From assembly GCA_903889815.1 (NCBI GenBank), contig CAISYX010000240.1:1-9520 (forward strand): a stretch of DNA of 9,520 bases. Direction: 5' to 3'. Made by a program: the position numbers and the translations under genes. Numbering within the stretch: the stretch's first letter is position 1; each line of letters opens with the position of its first letter. This document shows positions 1-6,873 of the stretch, one piece after another. Origin of the DNA: an uncultured Gammaproteobacteria bacterium. GTDB lineage: Bacteria; Pseudomonadota; Gammaproteobacteria; Pseudomonadales; Pseudohongiellaceae. The notes below the pieces were generated by a model. That model saw only the letters and a list, made by a program, of their open reading frames with translations. It made no database searches and was not told the origin of the DNA.

Positions 1-185
1 CTAGCACGAGTACTACATATGGCAGACCGTACAATTCAAATGGAGATGGGCTAAATGTTGGCCCACTATTTCTTCAAAAATGGGCAGGGGTTACTCACCG
101 AGTTACGCCAGCGAAGGATTTTGTTATGGCGGGGTGGGGGCGGTGGCACTGTCGGTGGACAGTGGGCTCGTTTCTCAAGACCGCT
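1..185. other. Leader region, left part: no recognisable gene
   Basis: No recognisable gene is seen here. Frame 1 is open from the window edge and ends at TAA 52-54, so the first 54 bases could be the last 17 codons of an upstream plus-strand gene; the residues (ending RTIQMEMG) match no family I recognise. Bases 1-125 are clearly less GC-rich than the rest of the window. A small perfect hairpin sits at 147-164 (7-bp arms CACTGTC and GACAGTG, 4-base loop) within a G-rich run. I found no convincing sigma-70 promoter: TTACGC at 103 and TATGGC at 125 are 16 bases apart but match the consensus poorly. Confidence 0.4.
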
Positions 186-254
186 ATGTTGCCGGCGGGG
201 GAAGTGGCACAGACGTGAGAGGCTGGGAGGGGGAAGTGAGGCGGGCAGGACCGT

Positions 255-275
255 CTGCCGCCTGGATGGCGGCAG
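255..275. repeat. Inner hairpin A of the T-shaped element
   Basis: CTGCCGCC (255-262) pairs perfectly with GGCGGCAG (268-275) around a five-base loop TGGAT. It forms one of the two small arms at the tip of the long stem. Confidence 0.75.
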
Positions 276-277
276 CC

Positions 278-297
278 GAGCCCCCATGGATGGGTTC
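278..297. repeat. Inner hairpin B of the T-shaped element
   Basis: GAGCCC (278-283) pairs with GGGTTC (292-297), with one G-T wobble, around an eight-base loop containing the palindrome CCATGG. It is weaker than hairpin A. It forms the second small arm of the T-shaped fold. Confidence 0.5.
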
Positions 298-366
298 ACG
301 GCGTGTCCTGACCGCCTCACTTCCCCCTCCCAGCCTCCGCACCGCACCCCTCCCCGCCGGCAAAAT

Positions 367-453
367 AAAGGATGCCCCGGGTGGCTTATTTGGCAGAGGT
401 GCGGGAAAATGGCCGGCCTCGCAAATCAGACAGAAATCAGGAGCCAGACCCGT
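367..453 (+). promoter_or_regulatory. tkt proximal leader with ribosome binding site
   Basis: This short stretch lies between the inverted repeat and tkt. AGGAG at 439-443 is 10 bases before the ATG at 454 and supports that start. A second candidate, GAGGTG at 396-401, is seven bases before an in-frame ATG at 409 and would add 15 residues that the family does not have. I see no clear -10/-35 pair, so the tkt promoter is unresolved and could lie upstream of or within the inverted repeat. Confidence 0.55.
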
Positions 454-2460
454 ATGTCCAGCCGTCTTCCTTCGCGCAGAGACTGTGCCAACGCCATCCG
501 CGCCCTCAGCATGGATGCCGTGCAGAAAGCCAATTCCGGACACCCCGGCGCCCCCATGGGCATGGCCGACATCGCTGAAGTCCTGTGGAACGATTTCCTC
601 AAGCACAACCCGGTCAATCCGGGCTGGGTCAACCGCGACCGCTTTGTGCTGTCCAATGGGCACGGCTCCATGCTGGTGTATTCACTGCTGCATCTGAGCG
701 GCTATGACGTCTCCACGGACGACCTGCGCAATTTCCGCCAACTGCATTCCAAGACGCCGGGCCACCCGGAATTCGGCTACACGCCGGGCGTCGAGACCAC
801 CACCGGCCCGCTGGGTCAGGGGCTGGCCAATGGCGTGGGCATGGCGATTGCCGAGAAGACACTGGCCGCGCAGTTCAACCGCCCGGGTTTCGATGTCATT
901 GACCACTTCACCTATGTCTTCGCCGGCGACGGCTGTCTGATGGAAGGCATCTCCCATGAAGTGTGCTCCCTGGCAGGCACCCTGGGCCTTGGCAAGCTGA
1001 TTGTGTTCTATGACGACAACGGCATCTCCATCGACGGCGATGTAGAGGGCTGGTTCACCGACGATACCGCGAAGCGCTTCGAAGCTTATGGCTGGCAGGT
1101 GCTGTCCGCCGATGGTCACGATGCCGCACAGATTGCGATTGCCATCAAGGCTGCGCAGGCTGACACGCAGCGTCCAACGCTGATCACGTGCAAGACGGTG
1201 ATCGGCTTCGGCTCGCCGAACAAGCAGGGCACGCACAATGTGCATGGTTCGCCGCTGGGCGACGCCGAGATCGCCGCGACCCGTGCTGCACTGGGCTGGG
1301 CTCACGCACCCTTCGAAGTGCCTGAAGACATCCGCGCCATCTGGGATGCCCGTGACAAAGGGTTCACGGCCGAGTCTGCCTGGAAGGAACAACTGGTGCG
1401 CTACGAAGAAGAACATCCCGTGCTGGCGATGGAGCTTGTGCGTCGCCTGAAAGGCCAGCTGCCTGGTCATTTCGCCGCTCAGGCCGACGAATACATCCGT
1501 GCCTGTCAGGACAAGGGCGAGAACATTGCAACCCGCAAGGCCTCGCAGAATTGTCTGGCCGCCTTCGGGCAGCACCTGCCGGAAATGATCGGTGGTTCGG
1601 CCGACCTCGCGGGCTCTAACCTGACCACCTGGTCTGGAACCACTCCCATCACCGAACGGGCCGACGGCAACTACATCAACTACGGCGTCCGCGAATTCGG
1701 CATGAGCGCCATCATGAACGGCATTGCGTTGCACGGCGGCTTCATCCCTTTCGGCGGCACCTTCCTGATCTTCATGGAATACGCCCGCAATGCGGTGCGC
1801 ATGGCCGCATTGATGAAGCAGCAGTGTGTGTTCGTGTATACCCATGACTCCATCGGCCAGGGCGAAGATGGCCCTACCCACCAGCCGGTTGAACAGGTCG
1901 CCAACCTGCGTGTGACTCCGAACATGGCCGTGTGGCGGCCCTGCGATGCAGTGGAATCCGCCGTGGCCTGGAAGGCGGCCATCCAGCGCAGCGAAGGCCC
2001 GACCTCGCTGGTGTTCTCGCGACAGAATCTGGCCCACCAGGCACGCACGCCCGAGCAGCTCTCTGACATAGCGCGTGGCGCCTATGTGCTGAAAGAGTGC
2101 GACGGGACCCCGGAGGTGATCGTGATTGCCACGGGTTCCGAAGTGGCTGTGTGTGCCGATGCCGTCACGGCGCTGCAGGCACAGGGCATTCGCGCACGCC
2201 TCGTGTCGATGCCGTCTGCCGACGCGTTCGAAGCACAGGACGAGGCCTACCGCGAACAGGTACTGCCCCGCGCCGTGCGTGCACGCCTGGCAGTGGAAGC
2301 CGCTGCGGCAGATTACTGGTACAAGTATGTCGGCCTGGATGGCAAGGTGATTGGCATGACGAGCTTCGGCGAGTCGGCGCCAGGCCCGGTGCTGATGAAG
2401 GAATTCGGTTTCACCGTCGAGAATGTTGTCAGCACCGCCACTGCCCTGTGCAGAAAGTGA
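454..2460 (+). CDS. tkt: Transketolase
   Basis: This cytosolic thiamine-diphosphate enzyme moves two-carbon ketol units between sugar phosphates. It links the pentose phosphate pathway to glycolysis and produces or consumes erythrose 4-phosphate. The 668-residue length is normal (E. coli TktA has 663). The N-terminal ThDP-binding domain shows SGHPGAPMG with His30, SNGHGS with His70, the TGPLGQG loop near 117-123, and the GDG motif at 158-160 ending at Asn189 in YDDNGIS. The pyrimidine-binding domain contains GVREFGM with the cofactor-activating Glu414, then SIGQGEDGPTHQPVEQ. A C-terminal domain follows from about residue 540. The frame stays open upstream to base 55, but I chose ATG 454 because homologues begin MSSR/MPSRR..ANAIRALSMDAVQ and AGGAG lies 10 bases before it. 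It is the first gene of the operon, 24 bases before epd, whose substrate it makes. Confidence 0.97.
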   Translation: MSSRLPSRRDCANAIRALSMDAVQKANSGHPGAPMGMADIAEVLWNDFLKHNPVNPGWVNRDRFVLSNGHGSMLVYSLLHLSGYDVSTDDLRNFRQLHSKTPGHPEFGYTPGVETTTGPLGQGLANGVGMAIAEKTLAAQFNRPGFDVIDHFTYVFAGDGCLMEGISHEVCSLAGTLGLGKLIVFYDDNGISIDGDVEGWFTDDTAKRFEAYGWQVLSADGHDAAQIAIAIKAAQADTQRPTLITCKTVIGFGSPNKQGTHNVHGSPLGDAEIAATRAALGWAHAPFEVPEDIRAIWDARDKGFTAESAWKEQLVRYEEEHPVLAMELVRRLKGQLPGHFAAQADEYIRACQDKGENIATRKASQNCLAAFGQHLPEMIGGSADLAGSNLTTWSGTTPITERADGNYINYGVREFGMSAIMNGIALHGGFIPFGGTFLIFMEYARNAVRMAALMKQQCVFVYTHDSIGQGEDGPTHQPVEQVANLRVTPNMAVWRPCDAVESAVAWKAAIQRSEGPTSLVFSRQNLAHQARTPEQLSDIARGAYVLKECDGTPEVIVIATGSEVAVCADAVTALQAQGIRARLVSMPSADAFEAQDEAYREQVLPRAVRARLAVEAAAADYWYKYVGLDGKVIGMTSFGESAPGPVLMKEFGFTVENVVSTATALCRK

Positions 2461-2465
2461 TGCCT

Positions 2466-2484
2466 TCTCACCAATGAGAGTGCC
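2466..2484 (+). promoter_or_regulatory. tkt-epd spacer: small hairpin over the epd ribosome binding site
   Basis: The only Shine-Dalgarno-like sequence before epd is GAGAG (2476-2480), four bases before the ATG at 2485, which is weak and close. TCTCA (2466-2470) and TGAGA (2475-2479) can pair around a four-base loop and would cover it. The stem is only 5 bp, so any effect is speculative. A ribosome finishing tkt would melt it, which would favour translational coupling. Confidence 0.25.
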
Positions 2485-3522
2485 ATGTCCTACCGCATTG
2501 CAATAAATGGTTACGGGCGCATCGGACGTTGTGTATTGCGCGCGCTGCATGAGTCACGGGCCTGGCCCGACCTGCAGATCGTGGCCATCAATGACCTGAC
2601 GGACACGCATTCGCTGGTCTACCTGACCCGCTATGACAGCACGCACGGGCGCTTCCCCGGCAAGGTGGAGGGGCACGATGGCGTGCTCAGCATCGACGGG
2701 CAGGACGTGCAGGTGTTTTCTGAAAGTGACATCAGCTGCCTTCCCTGGGGCGTGCTGGGTGTGGATCTGGTGATGGACTGTACCGGTGCGTTCTCTGACC
2801 GCGCCACCGCCGCGCTGCATCTGGACAGTGGTGCGCAGCGCGTGCTGATTTCCCATCCTGCACAGAGCGATGTCGATGCCACCATCATCTATGGCGTGAA
2901 TCACAAGAGCCTGATGCGGGACCACCGCATCATCTCCAATGCATCATGCACCACCAATTGCGTGGTGCCCGTCATTCAGTGCCTCGACGCAGCCTTCGGC
3001 ATCGAGAACGGCGTCATCACCACCATTCATTCCGCGATGAATGATCAGCCGGTCATTGATGCCTTTCACCATCATGATCTGCGCAAGACGCGCAGCGCGG
3101 TGCAGTCCATCATTCCGGTGAACACGGAAATCGACAAAGGTATCGGCCGTATCCTGCCGCATCTGGAGGGGCGCTTCGCCGCGCAGGCCATGCGCGTGCC
3201 CACCATCAACGTCTCGGCCATCGATCTGACGGTGACGCTGCGTACCGACGTCAGCATGGATTCGGTCAATGCGGCCATACGCCAGGGCGCCCGCGACTCG
3301 CTGCCGTTCGTGCTGGACTGCACCGATGAGCCGCTGGCCTCCTGCGATTTCAATCACGACCCGCGTTCCGCCATCGTCGACCTGAGCCAGACCCGCGTCA
3401 GCGGCACCCGGCTGGTGAAGGTGCTGGCGTGGTTTGACAATGAATGGGCATTTGCCAATCGCATGCTGGATGTGGCAGAAACTATCAGACAACTCGACAA
3501 CAGGAGCTCGTCGACGCCATGA
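2485..3522 (+). CDS. epd: D-erythrose-4-phosphate dehydrogenase (GapB/Epd type)
   Basis: This NAD-dependent cytosolic enzyme oxidises erythrose 4-phosphate to 4-phosphoerythronate, the entry step of the DXP-dependent (PdxB/SerC/PdxA) route to pyridoxal 5'-phosphate. The 345-residue protein has the GAPDH fold: Rossmann motif INGYGRIGR at 7-15, catalytic Cys155 in SNASCTTNC, His182 as the paired base, and the C-terminal WFDNEWAFANRM. Epd-specific signs separate it from glycolytic GapA: TTIHSAMNDQPVIDAFH in place of the GapA TVHAYTxDQ segment, SIIPVNTEIDKGIGRILP, and DFNHDPRSAIVD near the C-terminus. It follows tkt, which supplies the substrate, and overlaps pgk by four bases. Pseudomonas has the same order. 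Some glycolytic GAPDH side activity cannot be excluded from sequence. No other GAPDH gene lies in the window. Confidence 0.92.
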   Translation: MSYRIAINGYGRIGRCVLRALHESRAWPDLQIVAINDLTDTHSLVYLTRYDSTHGRFPGKVEGHDGVLSIDGQDVQVFSESDISCLPWGVLGVDLVMDCTGAFSDRATAALHLDSGAQRVLISHPAQSDVDATIIYGVNHKSLMRDHRIISNASCTTNCVVPVIQCLDAAFGIENGVITTIHSAMNDQPVIDAFHHHDLRKTRSAVQSIIPVNTEIDKGIGRILPHLEGRFAAQAMRVPTINVSAIDLTVTLRTDVSMDSVNAAIRQGARDSLPFVLDCTDEPLASCDFNHDPRSAIVDLSQTRVSGTRLVKVLAWFDNEWAFANRMLDVAETIRQLDNRSSSTP

Positions 3523-4712
3523 CAATCTTGAGAATGCAGGACCTGGATCTGCGCGGCAAACGCGTGCTGATTCGCGAAGACCTGAACGTGGCCGTGAAGA
3601 ACGGCGTCATCGCCAATGACACGCGCATCGTGGCGGCAGCACCGGCCATCCGTGCAGCGCTGGATGCCGGCGCCCGCGTCATCGTCATGTCCCATCTTGG
3701 GCGTCCTGAGGAAGGCAAGCCCATCAGCGAGCAACCTGGCGCCTCCCTGGCGCCAGTCGCCGAGCGGCTTGCGCAATTGCTGGGCACCCGCGTGGTGCTG
3801 TCGCAGCATTACTTCGCGAATCCTGCCGAAGCATTGCCTGCCCCGGGTGAAGTGGTGCTGCTGGAGAATGTGCGCATCAACAGCGGCGAAGAGTCCAATG
3901 ACGATGCCCTGGCCAAACGCTATGCCGCCCTGTGCGACGTGTTCGTGATGGACGCCTTCGGCACCGCCCACCGCGCCCAGGCCAGCACCCATGGCGTGGC
4001 CAAGTTCGCGCCTGTGGCCTGCGCCGGCCCGCTGCTGGGCAGTGAACTGGATGCACTGGAACTGGCGCTCAAGAAGCCCGCGCGACCCATGCTCGCGATT
4101 GTCGGTGGCGCCAAAGTCTCCAGCAAGCTGCAGGTTCTGGAAAGCCTGGCCGGCATCGTGGATCAGCTGATCGTAGGCGGCGGCATCGCCAACACCTTTC
4201 TGCTGGCGGCAGGCTATCCCGTCGGCAAGTCGCTGGTGGAACTGGACCTGGTGGATACGGCCCGCGCGCTCATGCAGAAGACGAACAGTCCGCTGCCTGT
4301 CGACGTAGTGGTGGCCAAGGCCTTTGCTGCCGATGCGCAGGCGACGGTCAAGCTGGTGGGCGATGTGGCGGATGACGACATGATTCTGGACATCGGCCCA
4401 CAGACGGCGACCGCCTTTGCTGCCATCATTGCCCGCATGAACACCATTATCTGGAACGGCCCGGTCGGGGTCTTCGAGTTCGACAGCTTCGCAAAAGGCA
4501 CCGAGGCCATTGCCCATGCCGTGGCGAACAATCACGGCTTCTCGATCGCCGGGGGTGGCGAAACCATTGCCGCCATCGACAAGTTCGAGGTCACGGCAGA
4601 CATTTCCTACATCTCCACCGGAGGCGGTGCCTTCCTGGAGTTCGTGCAGGGAGAGACGTTGCCGGCAGTGCAGATTCTGGAAGAGGTTGGCAGCCGTCAC
4701 GCAGCTGGCTGA
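3519..4712 (+). CDS. pgk: Phosphoglycerate kinase
   Basis: It catalyses the reversible phosphoryl transfer between 1,3-bisphosphoglycerate and ADP to give 3-phosphoglycerate and ATP, in the cytosol. At 397 residues it is close to the family length (E. coli 387). Visible motifs are GKRVLIREDLNV (Asp21, Asn23) and the substrate-binding SHLGRP (His59-Arg62). Later come DAFGTAHRA, VGGAKVSSKL, LIVGGGIANTF, the nucleotide-site segment WNGPVGVFE, and the glycine-rich ISTGGGAFLEF near the C-terminus. The start ATG 3519 overlaps the epd stop as ATGA. AGGAG at 3502-3506 is 12 bases upstream, a rather long spacing typical of coupled genes. The frame is open further upstream inside epd, but family alignment supports MTILRMQDLDL as the N-terminus. 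Its product 3-phosphoglycerate is the substrate of SerA, encoded at 6870-8099. Confidence 0.97.
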   Translation: MTILRMQDLDLRGKRVLIREDLNVAVKNGVIANDTRIVAAAPAIRAALDAGARVIVMSHLGRPEEGKPISEQPGASLAPVAERLAQLLGTRVVLSQHYFANPAEALPAPGEVVLLENVRINSGEESNDDALAKRYAALCDVFVMDAFGTAHRAQASTHGVAKFAPVACAGPLLGSELDALELALKKPARPMLAIVGGAKVSSKLQVLESLAGIVDQLIVGGGIANTFLLAAGYPVGKSLVELDLVDTARALMQKTNSPLPVDVVVAKAFAADAQATVKLVGDVADDDMILDIGPQTATAFAAIIARMNTIIWNGPVGVFEFDSFAKGTEAIAHAVANNHGFSIAGGGETIAAIDKFEVTADISYISTGGGAFLEFVQGETLPAVQILEEVGSRHAAG

Positions 4713-4742
4713 AAGAGACTGGCAGTACGTATTTGAAAGACA

Positions 4743-4763
4743 CGCGCGGCTCAACACCGCGTG
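4743..4763 (+). other. GC-rich hairpin in the pgk-fba spacer
   Basis: Bases 4743-4749 can pair with 4757-4763 (7 bp, one G-T) around the loop CTCAACA. It sits in the 87-base gap between pgk and fba. The following bases are GCCCCCATTG with no T-run, so it does not look like an intrinsic terminator. It might mark an mRNA processing or stabilising point between the two cistrons; that role is inference. Confidence 0.4.
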
Positions 4764-4799
4764 CCCCCATTGAACAGAACAGACACTACGAGGTTACCC

Positions 4800-5849
4800 A
4801 TGGCACTCATCAGTTTGCGTCAGCTTCTCGATCACGCCGCCGAGCACAGCTACGGCGTTCCAGCCTTCAATGTGAACAATCTGGAACAGGTCCGCGCCAT
4901 CATGGAAGCGGCCCACGAATCCAACAGCCCGGTCATCCTGCAGGCCTCTGCGGGCGCGCGCAAATATGCCGGCTCCAACTTTCTGAAACACCTGATTCAG
5001 GCCGCCATTGAAGAGTTTCCGCACGTGCCGATCGTGATGCACCAGGATCATGGCGTGTCGCCCGCTGTCTGCCAGCGCTCCATCCAGATGGGCTTTTCGT
5101 CTGTCATGATGGACGGTTCTCTGGGAGAAGATGGCAAGACGCCGAAAGACTATGACTACAACGTGCGCGTGACCCGTCTGACCGTCGAGATGGCCCACGC
5201 CTGTGGCGTCTCCGTGGAAGGCGAGATCGGCTGTCTGGGCTCGCTTGAAACCGGCATGGCCGGCGAAGAAGACGGCATCGGCGCGGAAGGCGTACTGTCG
5301 ATGCACCAGATGCTCACTGATCCGGAAGAAGCTGCCCGCTTTGTGGACGACACTGGTGTTGACGCGCTGGCCATCGCTGTGGGAACCAGCCACGGGGCCT
5401 ACAAGTTCAGCCGTCCGCCCACAGGCGACACGCTGGCCATCGAGCGCATCAAGGAAATCCACCGCCGCATCCCCAACACGCATCTTGTGATGCATGGTTC
5501 CTCCTCAGTGCCGCAGGAGTGGCTGTCCATCATCAACCAGTATGGCGGCCAGATTGGCGAAACCTACGGCGTGCCTGTTGAAGAGATACAGGAGGGTATC
5601 CGTCATGGCGTACGCAAGGTGAACATCGACACGGACTTGCGTCTTGCTTCCACTGGCGCGGTGCGCAAGTTCATGGCGGAGAACCCCGCCGAGTTCGATC
5701 CGCGCAAGTTTCTGGCACCGACCATAAAGGCCATGAAGTCTGTGGTGAAGGCACGCCTTGAAGCATTCGGCACGGCCGGGCAGATTGCCACCATCGGCAA
5801 GGTCTACACGCTGGAAGAAATGGCGGAGCGTTACGCGCGAAAATCCTGA
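4800..5849 (+). CDS. fba: Class II fructose-1,6-bisphosphate aldolase
   Basis: This zinc-dependent aldolase reversibly joins dihydroxyacetone phosphate and glyceraldehyde 3-phosphate to give fructose 1,6-bisphosphate (and sedoheptulose 1,7-bisphosphate in some relatives). The protein has 349 residues and belongs to the class IIB / 'Calvin-cycle subtype' group, recognised by the MALISLRQLLDHAAE start and GVPAFNVNN. Active-site features are HQDHG with catalytic Asp83 and zinc ligand His84, the VEGEIG strand at 139-144, zinc ligand His198 in GTSHGAYKF, zinc ligand His232 in MHGSSS, and NIDTD at 275-279. The start ATG 4800 has GAGG at 4790-4793 upstream; an in-frame ATG at 4761 would add 13 residues foreign to the family. 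It lies 87 bases after pgk and 49 before the hydrolase. It may share the upstream transcript or have its own promoter in the spacer; none is obvious. Confidence 0.96.
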   Translation: MALISLRQLLDHAAEHSYGVPAFNVNNLEQVRAIMEAAHESNSPVILQASAGARKYAGSNFLKHLIQAAIEEFPHVPIVMHQDHGVSPAVCQRSIQMGFSSVMMDGSLGEDGKTPKDYDYNVRVTRLTVEMAHACGVSVEGEIGCLGSLETGMAGEEDGIGAEGVLSMHQMLTDPEEAARFVDDTGVDALAIAVGTSHGAYKFSRPPTGDTLAIERIKEIHRRIPNTHLVMHGSSSVPQEWLSIINQYGGQIGETYGVPVEEIQEGIRHGVRKVNIDTDLRLASTGAVRKFMAENPAEFDPRKFLAPTIKAMKSVVKARLEAFGTAGQIATIGKVYTLEEMAERYARKS

Positions 5850-5883
5850 TCGGGCATTCCATTCGCCAGATCATTGACGAGCT

Positions 5884-5890
5884 GGAGGGA
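5884..5890 (+). promoter_or_regulatory. Strong ribosome binding site of the alpha/beta hydrolase gene
   Basis: GGAGGGA lies eight bases before ATG 5899. It is the best Shine-Dalgarno sequence in the window and fixes the hydrolase start. The 49-base gap after fba contains no hairpin with a T-run, so read-through from fba is likely. Confidence 0.75.
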
Positions 5891-5898
5891 AGCAGTGC

Positions 5899-6873
5899 AT
5901 GTTCACCGCATCGGACATCGATCAGTTGCGAGAGAGTCTGCCGGAGTGTGACTTCGCGGCAGACGCACTGGCGGTGCCGGCGCTGCTTTCCTACCTGAAA
6001 TTCTACAATCTCGATCCGCGGCAGCTCCCCGCGCCCTCTGGCGCGCAAGTGCGCTGCAGTGCCGGCTCCTTCGATGCGGCGGGTTTCCGGATTTTCTGTC
6101 AGTCCTTCACCTTCAGCCCCGGTACCTGCCGTGGCACCGTCTTCGTACTGCATGGCTATTACGATCACGGCGGACTCTATGGCAAGTTACTGCGCTACCT
6201 GCTTCTGAAGGGCTATGCGGTGGTGTTGTTCGATCTTCCTGGGCATGGGCTTTCGTCAGGCGACAGGGGGGCGATTACTTCATTTACACAATACACCGAT
6301 GTGCTGGAAGCATTGCTGACACGCGCAGAATCCGCCGCTCTGCCTGCACCTTGGCATCTGGTCGGACAGAGCACCGGCGCGGCTGTTGCCATGGACTATT
6401 GTCTGCGGCATTGTGCAGAGACAGCACCGCGTGTCGACAAGGTCGCGCTGCTGGCGCCGCTTGTGCGGCCTCATCAGTGGTGGCGCGGCAGTCTGCTGCA
6501 CAGCCTTCTGAAACATGCGGTGGAAGGCATTCCGAGAAATTTCGTGGACAACAGCCACGACGCTGAATTTCTGCACTTTCTGCGCAGGGAAGATCCGCTG
6601 CAGAGTCGGCAGCTGTCAGCACGCTGGGTGAGTGCGCTGAAGCAGTGGTTGACGCGTTTCGAGGCGGCGCCAGTCTGTGCGAAAGCCTTGTTCGTTGTGC
6701 AGGGCACGGGCGACACGACAGTGGACTGGCGTTACAACCTGCAGGCAATCGCGCGCAAGTTTCCTCTCGCGCACATCGACACAATTTCCGAAGCGCGTCA
6801 TCACCTCGTCAATGAAAGCCAGTCGTATCGGGAAAGCCTCTATGAGCTTCTCGACAGAGTATTCCAGTACTAG
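5899..6873 (+). CDS. Alpha/beta hydrolase (serine aminopeptidase S33 / monoacylglycerol lipase-like)
   Basis: This is a predicted serine esterase or lipase; the natural substrate is unknown. The 324-residue protein has the Hydrolase_4 / PldB-like layout. An N-terminal extension of about 75 residues precedes the first core strand, and the oxyanion HGYYDHGG lies at 85-92. DLPGHGLSSG at 112-121 is followed by the nucleophile elbow GQSTG with Ser158. The likely acid is Asp272 in GTGDTTVDW, and the likely catalytic His is 301 or 302 in EARHHLVNES, the pattern common in lysophospholipase/monoglyceride-lipase relatives. No signal peptide or membrane segment is evident, so it is probably cytoplasmic. 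It follows fba by 49 bases with a strong ribosome binding site, probably as the last gene of the operon. Its stop TAG (6871-6873) overlaps the serA stop on the other strand. A metabolic link to the sugar-phosphate genes is not evident. Confidence 0.85.
   Translation: MFTASDIDQLRESLPECDFAADALAVPALLSYLKFYNLDPRQLPAPSGAQVRCSAGSFDAAGFRIFCQSFTFSPGTCRGTVFVLHGYYDHGGLYGKLLRYLLLKGYAVVLFDLPGHGLSSGDRGAITSFTQYTDVLEALLTRAESAALPAPWHLVGQSTGAAVAMDYCLRHCAETAPRVDKVALLAPLVRPHQWWRGSLLHSLLKHAVEGIPRNFVDNSHDAEFLHFLRREDPLQSRQLSARWVSALKQWLTRFEAAPVCAKALFVVQGTGDTTVDWRYNLQAIARKFPLAHIDTISEARHHLVNESQSYRESLYELLDRVFQY
6870..6873. other. Overlapping convergent stop codons in CTAG
   Basis: The palindrome CTAG gives TAG to the hydrolase on the plus strand (6871-6873) and TAG to serA on the minus strand (6870-6872). 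There is no intergenic room for a terminator, so each transcript must run into the other gene's 3' end, leaving antisense overlap. Confidence 0.9.

Larger units (their letters stand above)
186..366. repeat. Large imperfect inverted repeat with T-shaped fold upstream of tkt
   Basis: Core arms 219-251 and 305-337 are 33 bases each and complementary at 32 of 33 positions (only 245/311 fails). An outer 10-bp block, 191-200 with 352-361, is perfect and extends weakly to 186/366. Between the core and outer blocks the arms are G-rich and C-rich but poorly matched. The 53-base loop holds two hairpins of its own: 255-262 with 268-275 (perfect 8 bp, 5-base loop) and 278-283 with 292-297 (6 bp including one G-T pair). 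The predicted fold is therefore a long stem capped by two short arms, like a T or cruciform. GGGGGAAGTG occurs at 197-206 and 229-238 with its inverse at 318-327, so alternative pairings are possible. No T-run follows the right arm, which argues against an intrinsic terminator. It may be a REP/MITE-like extragenic element or a 5'-UTR structure of tkt; the function is unknown. Confidence 0.85.

Noticed and set aside
103..130. Sigma-70 promoter TTACGC / TATGGC for tkt
   Set aside because: Spacing is 16 bases but both boxes match the consensus poorly, so chance is a sufficient explanation.
66..347. Possible 93-residue minus-strand gene in the leader
   Set aside because: It runs through the inverted repeat, is rich in proline and arginine, lacks a ribosome binding site and resembles no family; similar open frames occur on both strands here because of the base composition.
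186..366. Leader inverted repeat as an intrinsic terminator of an upstream gene
   Set aside because: The right arm is followed by CAAAATAAAGG rather than a T-run, on the minus strand the following bases are also not a clean T-tract, and the stem is far longer than typical terminators.
55..453. In-frame N-terminal extension of transketolase by 133 codons
   Set aside because: The frame is open only because the region is G/C-rich and palindromic. The residues are low-complexity (glycine, arginine, proline), no homologue carries them, and AGGAG plus the family start point to ATG 454.
682..2550. Long minus-strand open frame (622 codons) opposite tkt
   Set aside because: It is the antisense shadow of a clear transketolase gene in GC-rich DNA, and its translation is rich in His, Arg and Gly with no family motif.
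2485..3522. Calling the GAPDH-family gene gapA
   Set aside because: The TTIHSAMNDQ and DFNHDPRSAIVD segments and the tkt-epd-pgk order are those of Epd; glycolytic GapA has TVHAYTxDQ at the first position.
3354..4757. Long minus-strand open frame (467 codons) opposite pgk
   Set aside because: Antisense shadow of pgk with histidine- and arginine-rich composition and no recognisable domain.
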